Below are positions 58,854 to 64,000 of a stretch of DNA of 64,000 nt, piece by piece (the first letter of the stretch is position 1; every line of letters starts with the position of its first letter). The translations under genes were made by a program, and so were the position numbers. The stretch comes from Hominenteromicrobium mulieris. Lineage in GTDB: Bacteria > Bacillota > Clostridia > Oscillospirales > Acutalibacteraceae. Location of the stretch: NCBI RefSeq assembly GCF_020687165.1, contig NZ_JAJEQC010000003.1. The stretch is one strand, 5' to 3'. The notes under the pieces were generated by a model. The model was given only the letters and a program-made list of their open reading frames with translations, did not search any database and was not told where the DNA came from.

Positions 58854-60014
58854 ATGCAGAGAACGATAAGTGCAATGGTCGGTAAAGGCTCGGTCAATCA
58901 CAATAGCCGAAAGTTCCGAGCAGAAAATGTAGACGGAACTCGTACTCATCTCAATATCGACTACTGCAATGAAAATATAAAGACAGTTTATCACGAATTG
59001 TTTGATGAAGCATTGGAAAGATACAATGCCAAGCAGATAAGGTCAGACCGAAAGATAAAAGATTATTATGAAAAAATCCGAAGTTCCAAGCAGGAAAAAC
59101 CGTTCCACGAAATCATTTTACAGGTGGGCGGTAAGGGAAATATGAACGCCGATACGGAAAACGGAGAACTGGCAAAGCAGATTTTAGATGAATACTATCA
59201 GGGTTTTCAGGAGCGAAATCCACAGCTTCGGGTGTTCTCGGCTCATCTGCATATGGATGAAGCTACACCACATCTGCACATAGATTTTGTACCTTTTACC
59301 ACAGGCAGCAAGCGTGGACTTGATACAAGAGTGTCACTAAAGCAGGCTCTTGCAACGCAAGGTTTTAAGGGCGGCAGTCGTGGCGATACGGAGTGGTCGC
59401 AATGGATACAGTCCGAAAAAGAACAGCTTGCGGCGGTGATGGAACGTTATGGGATTGAGTGGGAACATTTAGGCACACACGAAAAACATCTTTCTGTTTT
59501 GGATTATAAAAAGCAGGAAAGAGAAAAAGAAGTGGCGGCATTAGGTGCGAAAATCGAGCAGAAACAGATTGAATTTGATGTGTTGTCGGAACGAGTATTG
59601 AACTATGATAAGGCAAAAGACGAGCTGTCAAATCTTGAAATAGAGCTTGATACTGCACCGAAATATCAGTTGCCAGAACCAGAGAAATTTATGACTGCAA
59701 AGGCATATAAAACCAAAATGGCAGAGCCGGTTGTAAGGAAATTGAAGCAACTTGTCAAAACGGTGCTTGCCCGCTGCTTTGAGGGGTGGGACAACTATCA
59801 TAGGCTGAATACAGCGAATGCACAGTTATACCGCACCAATCAGCGTTTGGAGAAAGTCAATGAAAGATTGACCGAAGAAAACAAAATCCTAAAAGCAGAA
59901 AATAAAGATTACAGCCTGCTCCGTAAGGTTTTTGGTCGCAAACAGATAGATGATTTGTTGGAGCAGGCAAGAACAGTTAAAGGTCGCAAGCGTGATAATA
60001 CACGATCACGATAG
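58854..60014 (+). CDS. MobV family relaxase (Mob/Pre)
   Basis: The 386-residue protein has the relaxase histidine motif HLHMDEATPHLHIDF (residues 131-145) that binds the metal, and an N-terminal segment SVNHNSRKF. The C-terminal third is a long coiled coil (QREKEVAALGAKIEQKQIE and later). It would nick oriT and lead the strand into a recipient through a helper conjugation system. The ATG at 58854 follows GGGAGATG. Confidence 0.93.
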   Translation: MQRTISAMVGKGSVNHNSRKFRAENVDGTRTHLNIDYCNENIKTVYHELFDEALERYNAKQIRSDRKIKDYYEKIRSSKQEKPFHEIILQVGGKGNMNADTENGELAKQILDEYYQGFQERNPQLRVFSAHLHMDEATPHLHIDFVPFTTGSKRGLDTRVSLKQALATQGFKGGSRGDTEWSQWIQSEKEQLAAVMERYGIEWEHLGTHEKHLSVLDYKKQEREKEVAALGAKIEQKQIEFDVLSERVLNYDKAKDELSNLEIELDTAPKYQLPEPEKFMTAKAYKTKMAEPVVRKLKQLVKTVLARCFEGWDNYHRLNTANAQLYRTNQRLEKVNERLTEENKILKAENKDYSLLRKVFGRKQIDDLLEQARTVKGRKRDNTRSR

Positions 60015-60040
60015 ACAAAAATCACAGGAGGAAAAGGAAA

Positions 60041-60418
60041 ATGACAAAGACAATTTTTGAAGAAATGGGCGGAACTTATAGACAGGTGGGTGATTATTTA
60101 TTGCCGAACATCACAGTACCAGCCGAAGAAGAAATAGAGCCGATTGGTTTATGGGGGAAACGACATGCAAGGCATTTAAAGGAACACTATAAAGTGTTAT
60201 ATATGAACCTGCTGACAAGCGGAAAGCTGCATAGTTATCTTGCAGAAGTCGATAAGCAAGCAGAGGATATGTTTCTTCGACTGGTAAAGGAATATGCCGA
60301 CAGACAAGATGTGACGGAACAATTAAAGAAAGATAATCCCTACGAATGGATTGGAAGAATGAATAATATTCAGGCTTGTGTGAGGGAAGTTGTAGGAACG
60401 GAGTTGATTTACACATAA
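60041..60418 (+). CDS. tnpV: TnpV-family transposon protein
   Basis: The 125-residue protein matches TnpV of Tn4451-type elements: IFEEMGGTYRQVGDYLLPNI, PIGLWGKRHARHLKEH, LLTSGKLHSYLAEVDKQAE and the end VVGTELIYT. The function of TnpV is unknown. In Tn4451 it accompanies a serine recombinase, whereas here it travels with a tyrosine integrase. A strong AGGAGGAAAA site precedes the ATG. Confidence 0.9.
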   Translation: MTKTIFEEMGGTYRQVGDYLLPNITVPAEEEIEPIGLWGKRHARHLKEHYKVLYMNLLTSGKLHSYLAEVDKQAEDMFLRLVKEYADRQDVTEQLKKDNPYEWIGRMNNIQACVREVVGTELIYT

Positions 60419-60520
60419 GCGTTTTACGGTATGGTGCTCCTGCGTTTGCTGGAGTGCTGTGGTTGTGGTTGTAAAGAGGTTGTGAAAGATTGAATTTCGT
60501 AATGGTTGGATGTATAATTA

Positions 60521-60548
60521 GGAAGTGAAAATTTTAATTTGCACTTCC
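60521..60548. terminator. stem-loop between tnpV and the ABC-F promoter
   Basis: GGAAGTG pairs with CACTTCC, with an inner AAATT/AATTT pair. It is AT-rich inside and lies before the promoter of the cargo genes. The 60419-60520 stretch before it has no gene. Confidence 0.5.
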
Positions 60549-60563
60549 ATAAGGTGAAATGTA

Positions 60564-60592
60564 TTGACACAAAAAATACAGTATGATAGTAT
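60564..60592 (+). promoter_or_regulatory. promoter of the ABC-F resistance transcript
   Basis: TTGACA and TAGTAT with a 17-base spacer. Transcription would start near 60600, giving a 270-base leader before the ABC-F gene. Confidence 0.75.
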
Positions 60593-60636
60593 TGCCATTA
60601 GAAGAAAGAAAGGCACATTTTGTGTAAGGTGAGGAA

Positions 60637-60651
60637 ATGATTAATAGATAA
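60637..60651 (+). CDS. four-residue leader peptide (MINR)
   Basis: ATG ATT AAT AGA TAA is preceded by AAGGTGAGG at good spacing. Such minimal reading frames ahead of ribosome-protection genes can stall in the presence of antibiotics. The assignment is inferred from position between the promoter and the attenuator hairpin. Confidence 0.5.
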   Translation: MINR

Positions 60652-60784
60652 TTTGATTTAAGTAAGACACATATAGTTATTGAGCCTGTAGAGAATAGGT
60701 TTGTTTTGTGTACGCTTAAGTTGGATTATCGCAAGAGGCATTTCCTTTGTTTTCCTTTTGGAAAAGAAATAAGGGGCTATTTAG

Positions 60785-60822
60785 CGAGTCTATTTTTGCG
60801 TATGCAAAAAAGACTCGTTTTT
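60785..60822 (+). terminator. attenuator terminator before the ABC-F gene
   Basis: CGAGTCT and TTTTTGC pair with GCAAAAA and AGACTCG (14 pairs, one bulged A, GTAT loop), followed by TTTTTG. It lies 50 bases before the ABC-F start codon and inside the same transcript, so full-length transcription would require antitermination. Upstream TAAG...ACACA and TGTGT...CTTA segments could pair alternatively. Confidence 0.75.
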
Positions 60823-60871
60823 GTGTGTTCAAAATAATAATTGGCTCAGACTTCGAAAAGGAGAAACTTTA

Positions 60872-62416
60872 ATGTTGCAGATAAAAAAATTAAATTTAAC
60901 ACATAAAAAAGACCTGAGAATAATTCTTAATGATTTCAACCTTGTGCTAAATGATGGAGATAAGGCAGTTATTATTGGAGAAGAGGGAAATGGGAAATCG
61001 ACATTAATGAAGTGGATATACAATCCGTCGCTTGTAGAAAACTATATAGAAGCAGATGGGGAAAGGATAATGGGACACGAACGTCTTGGTTATCTTCCGC
61101 AGGAGATGCTCGATGAAGATAAGGAAAAAACAATATACGAATATTTTTCTGAAGAGGAAATATTCTGGGAGAAAACGCCTAAAGAATTGTCTGTTATTGC
61201 GGGAAAATTTGGAATGAAAAATGATTTTTTCTACAGTAACCAGACAATGGGTAGTCTTTCAGGAGGCGAAAAAGTCAAGACACAACTTATGAGGCTTTTC
61301 ATTCGCGATGTTTCTGTGCTGTTGTTGGACGAACCTTCCAATGACATCGACATTGCGACGCTTACATTACTGGAAAAAATCATAAATGACTGGAAGCACA
61401 TTGTGCTTTTTATTTCACACGATGAAACGCTGATAGAGCGTACTGCCAACATGGTGATACATATCGAGCAGATTATACGAAAAACAAAGGCGAGATATAC
61501 CGTGGCAAAGCTTCCCTATAGACGCTATGTGGAAGAACGGCTTCATAAATTTGAAATCCAAAAACAGCGGGCACTGAGTGACCGTAGGGAGAAAAAGATT
61601 CGCGATGAAAAATATCAAAGAGTTATGCAGAGTGTACAAGGTGCATTAAGAAGTTGTACCAGACAAGCACCGTCTGTTGCCAAAAACTTAAAGGACAAAA
61701 TGCATACGGTTAAGGCAATGGAACGAAGATTTGAAAAAGAAGATGAAAATATGACTCAGATGCCGGAACAGGAAGAAGCAATCTTTGTCAAATTAGGGGA
61801 TGAAAACTCACACATTCCCGCAGGAAAAACGGTCATAGAATATGAACTTTCAAAGCTTGTGACTCCGGATGGCAAAAGAATTTTAGCAGAAGGAATTCAT
61901 TTAAAAATAAAAGGTTCAGAAAAAATCTGTATGATAGGAGCCAACGGGGCAGGAAAAACGACTCTTCTAAAAAAGATAGCGGAAGAACTCCTAAATCGGA
62001 ATGACATTAAAGCAGAATATATGCCTCAAACTTATGAAGACCTGCTGGATTTGGATGTTACACCGGTTGATTACCTTGATAAAACAGGAGATAAAGAAGA
62101 GCGTACAAGAATTAGAACATACCTTGGTTCACTTAAATACACACCAGATGAAATGGAGCATCCGATTCGGGAGTTATCAGGCGGACAAAAGGCGAAAGTG
62201 CTTCTCTTGAGGATGAGCTTAAGTGGTGCAAATGTTCTTATTCTGGATGAACCGACAAGAAATTTTTCACCATTGTCCGGTCCGGTAATAAGAAAAATGC
62301 TCCGAGAATTTCCGGGGGCTGTCATTAGCATTTCTCACGATAGAAAGTATATTGAAGAGGTGTGCGATAAAATATATCAGCTAAATCCTAATGGATTACA
62401 GCTAATTGGTGATTGA
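60872..62416 (+). CDS. ABC-F ribosome-protection protein (antibiotic resistance type)
   Basis: The 514-residue protein has two ABC domains without membrane parts: Walker A GEEGNGKST (36-44) with LSGGE and LLLDEPSNDID, then GANGAGKTT with LSGGQKAKVLL and LILDEPTRN. Between them is a long charged interdomain linker (about residues 215-310), a mark of the ARE ABC-F subgroup that removes lincosamides, streptogramin A and pleuromutilins from the ribosome. The exact subtype is not identified. The ATG follows AAAAGGAG. The attenuator leader supports antibiotic-inducible expression. Confidence 0.88.
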   Translation: MLQIKKLNLTHKKDLRIILNDFNLVLNDGDKAVIIGEEGNGKSTLMKWIYNPSLVENYIEADGERIMGHERLGYLPQEMLDEDKEKTIYEYFSEEEIFWEKTPKELSVIAGKFGMKNDFFYSNQTMGSLSGGEKVKTQLMRLFIRDVSVLLLDEPSNDIDIATLTLLEKIINDWKHIVLFISHDETLIERTANMVIHIEQIIRKTKARYTVAKLPYRRYVEERLHKFEIQKQRALSDRREKKIRDEKYQRVMQSVQGALRSCTRQAPSVAKNLKDKMHTVKAMERRFEKEDENMTQMPEQEEAIFVKLGDENSHIPAGKTVIEYELSKLVTPDGKRILAEGIHLKIKGSEKICMIGANGAGKTTLLKKIAEELLNRNDIKAEYMPQTYEDLLDLDVTPVDYLDKTGDKEERTRIRTYLGSLKYTPDEMEHPIRELSGGQKAKVLLLRMSLSGANVLILDEPTRNFSPLSGPVIRKMLREFPGAVISISHDRKYIEEVCDKIYQLNPNGLQLIGD

Positions 62417-62500
62417 TAACAAAAAGGATGAAAGACTGACAAATTTCAGGCTTTTAGTGAGTTGGAAAGCATACAAAGATTTGAATTTGGAGGATAGATT

Positions 62501-62998
62501 ATGGTACGTACAGAAGATGCATGTGAAATTATAAAATATGCTTTGCAAAACGAAATTAAAGTATATTTAGATGGCGGATGGGGTGTTGATGCACTTCTTA
62601 AAAGAGAATCAAGAATACACAATGATATTGATTTGTTTGTTGAACTGAAACATTATCATGATTATATTTATGTGATTAAGCAGCATGGATTTGAGGAAGT
62701 AAATACTGATTATACAACGGATGGTCATACTGTCTGGAAAGATGATAAACAAAGAATCATTGATTTACATTGTTTTGAATTTACAGATGACGGAATTGTT
62801 TATGAGGGAGATATATTTCCATCAAAAACTTTTTCCGGTATTGGAAAAGTTGGAGATATAACTGTTTCTTGTATTGAACCATTGAGTCAGGTAATGCTTC
62901 ATTTGGGATATGAACACGATAAAAATGATGTGCATGATGTGATGCTGTTGTGTGAAACATTTCAAATAGCAATACCAGATGAATATAAGGAAAAGTAA
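62501..62998 (+). CDS. lincosamide/aminoglycoside nucleotidyltransferase-like protein
   Basis: The 165-residue protein has the nucleotidyltransferase motif YLDGGWGVDALL (residues 22-33) followed by HNDIDLF (40-46), the metal-binding acidic pair of the Lnu and ANT(2'') families. Length and sequence style are nearest to the 160-170 residue lincosamide nucleotidyltransferases. It is 84 bases after the ABC-F gene with a TTGGAGG site and no promoter of its own, so they are probably co-expressed. The drug specificity is inferred. Confidence 0.8.
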   Translation: MVRTEDACEIIKYALQNEIKVYLDGGWGVDALLKRESRIHNDIDLFVELKHYHDYIYVIKQHGFEEVNTDYTTDGHTVWKDDKQRIIDLHCFEFTDDGIVYEGDIFPSKTFSGIGKVGDITVSCIEPLSQVMLHLGYEHDKNDVHDVMLLCETFQIAIPDEYKEK

Positions 62999-63086
62999 AA
63001 TTTCAGTTTTGTGTTGAATCTCTAAGCAAAATAGCTTATAATTTGACATGCTACATATAGTTATTATCCACAGTTATCGAGTAGGT

Positions 63087-63310
63087 GTTATCAATGCCGA
63101 TAACAAAATGATAACATTAGCTCGTATAGGCAGGATAATATGGATATATCAAATAATCAAAAGAACGAGAAACATTACAGAGAATAATTCCTAAACAAAA
63201 AGCGTTAGTCTTTGTAGAATTTGAGTAATACCCGAAAGGTCAAAAAGCCTTGAAAAAGCTGGACTTTTGTGCCCGGGAATTGCTCCGTGACAACAAAATG
63301 GCAACATTTT
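63087..63310. other. right attachment region (attR candidate)
   Basis: Paired repeats GATAACA (63099, 63110) and, 180 bases later, TGACAACA/TGGCAACA (63288, 63299) mirror the TTGATAACA pair at the left end. GTTATC-AATGCC-GATAAC (63087-63104) is an inverted repeat. GTAGAATTTGAGTAA at 63214 resembles the guaA 3' end and encodes V-E-F-E-stop. Together with the terminator this fills 62999-63387; no intact gene is seen. Confidence 0.5.
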
Positions 63311-63326
63311 AGATTATCCAAGAATA

Positions 63327-63367
63327 AAGAGCTATCTGATTTCTGTTAGAGAAGTCAGATAGCTCTT
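63327..63367. terminator. strong bidirectional terminator at the right edge
   Basis: AAGAGCTATCTGA pairs with TCAGATAGCTCTT (13 bp, 15-base loop) followed by TTTT on the plus strand; the minus strand also has TCTTTATT. It lies between the element and a host gene and may be the original guaA terminator pushed away by the insertion. Confidence 0.8.
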
Positions 63368-63387
63368 TTTGTCTGTTTTCTTAACTT

Positions 63388-64000
63388 TTACCCTTCAACC
63401 TTGCAGTTTCCCGCATAGGTGAACGCAATGTAGGACTTACCGCGATTGAGCTGCAACTCGTTGCCGTTCGCATCAAAGAACTTCAGCGGGTCATACATAC
63501 CGGCCTTAGACCAAGTAATCGGCACCATTTTGCCCTCGGAAATATAGTAGCCCTTTGCATTTTCGCCGCCTTCCCAATCCACATACTTGATCACTTCGTC
63601 ACCGGGATATGGCTTGATCTCCGTCTCAAGAACGATCACATTTTCAAACTTGAGCTGTTCTTTGGAAATGCCGTCCATATGCGGGCTATCTTTAAAGTTC
63701 TTGAGGTATTCATGATTTTCTTCATCATAAGTAAAAACACTGTAATTTGCACCGAAATCCACACGCACCTTTTGGGCATCTTCGCCGTTCGGTACGGCAT
63801 TTTTATCCATTTCAACAAAATTAAAAGCTGTACCTGTTTTGTCCTCTTTTAAATCGGTGCGCACTTTATCTTTTTCCAAAACACTCGGGAAATTCGGCCC
63901 ATGAAATACACCGGTGTGTTCCCACGCATAACCGCTTTCATAACGCGCCTTATCTCTGCCGAAGCAATCACCGAGGCCATATTCATCGCCGTCATACTGA
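63388..64000 (-). CDS. DUF3048-containing (YerB-like) lipoprotein, C-terminal part
   Basis: An open frame of 203 codons continues beyond the window; its true start is outside. The visible part contains HTGVFHGPNFPSV, NYSVFTYDEENHEYLKNF, FENVIVLETEI and the end ITWSKAGMYDPLKFFDANG with LNRGKSYIAFT, the conserved end of DUF3048 proteins. YerB-type proteins are extracytoplasmic lipoproteins of unknown function. Codon use is host-like, so it marks the chromosome on the right side of the insertion. Confidence 0.82.
   Translation of the reverse strand, partial: QYDGDEYGLGDCFGRDKARYESGYAWEHTGVFHGPNFPSVLEKDKVRTDLKEDKTGTAFNFVEMDKNAVPNGEDAQKVRVDFGANYSVFTYDEENHEYLKNFKDSPHMDGISKEQLKFENVIVLETEIKPYPGDEVIKYVDWEGGENAKGYYISEGKMVPITWSKAGMYDPLKFFDANGNELQLNRGKSYIAFTYAGNCKVEG

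Larger units (their letters stand above)
54499..63310 (+). mobile_element. integrative mobilizable element inserted after guaA
   Basis: The segment is clearly richer in A and T than its neighbours and uses different codons. It contains repressor, excisionase-like, tyrosine integrase, mobilization protein, RepA-like ATPase, oriT-like region, MobV relaxase, tnpV and two resistance-type cargo genes. Paired TGATAACA-type repeats lie at both ends. No type IV secretion genes are present, so it is mobilizable rather than self-transferring. The left end is at or just after the guaA stop; the right end lies between about 63205 and 63310 and is not fixed to the base. Confidence 0.85.

Noticed and set aside
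63186..63309. Remnant coding frame after the nucleotidyltransferase gene
   Set aside because: Short, interrupted by a stop codon and lacks recognisable protein similarity; kept only as part of the attachment region.
1..64000. CRISPR arrays, rRNA genes, phage structural genes
   Set aside because: No regularly spaced repeats, rRNA sequence or virion genes were seen.

Overview
The window reads as a chromosomal segment of a spore-forming, anaerobic-type Firmicute (Clostridia). A member of the Oscillospirales/Ruminococcaceae is my best guess, inferred from the GC-rich core genes, the single-membrane gene set and the sporulation genes spoIVA, a sipL-like gene, a spoIVFB-like gene, spoVM, ytfJ and remA. 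Most of the window (1 to about 54.5 kb) is dense, vertically inherited core genome. From 54.5 to about 63.3 kb there is an AT-richer insertion, an integrative mobilizable element. The last 0.6 kb is host-like again.

Layout. 1-100: two minus-strand tRNAs (a cut-off tRNA-Asp and a complete tRNA-Val). 237-10269 (minus): hslO, a methyltransferase, a yerC-type regulator, lysA, engB, and the proteostasis block lon-clpX-clpP-tig, with strong hairpins between some of its genes. 10427-16571 (minus): a metallophosphoesterase, thrC, a dipeptidase, then the conserved rplS-lepB-rbgA-rnhB-yraN group, with a structured leader before rplS. 16831-19315: a radical SAM protein and its DUF2344 partner. 19384-23341: a spore-coat/engulfment operon (sipL-like, spoIVA, a small membrane protein, an M50 protease) behind a near-consensus sigma-E promoter. 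23377-25978 (plus): a TetR-type regulator and oleate hydratase.

26063-39159 (minus) keeps the Bacillus-like order yicC-remA-gmk-rpoZ-priA-def-fmt-rsmB-rlmN-prpC-prkC-rsgA-thiN-spoVM. coaBC and rpe are missing from their usual places, and a new 59-codon membrane protein sits between thiN and spoVM. 39400-44882: an acetyltransferase-like gene, rluB, dacF, ytfJ, a DUF2953 gene, scpB, scpA and an M50 protease. 45138: rpmB. 45537-46868: gdhA on the minus strand, behind a structured leader that looks like a transcription attenuator or riboswitch. 47324-54498 (plus): purC, purB, purA, glmS, guaA.

The insertion lies directly after the guaA stop codon. It carries a divergent repressor with operator repeats, an excisionase-like gene, a tyrosine integrase, a small RHH-like mobilization protein, a RepA-like ATPase, a multi-hairpin candidate oriT, a MobV-type relaxase, tnpV, and a resistance cargo of an ABC-F protein (with its own promoter, a four-codon leader peptide and an attenuator) plus a lincosamide-type nucleotidyltransferase. 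Paired direct repeats of TGATAACA type flank it at both ends. No conjugation machinery is present, so transfer would need a helper element. The most interesting uncharacterised signals are the gdhA leader RNA, the ABC-F leader, the oriT and iteron-like structures of the element, and the small proteins around spoVM and spoIVFB.
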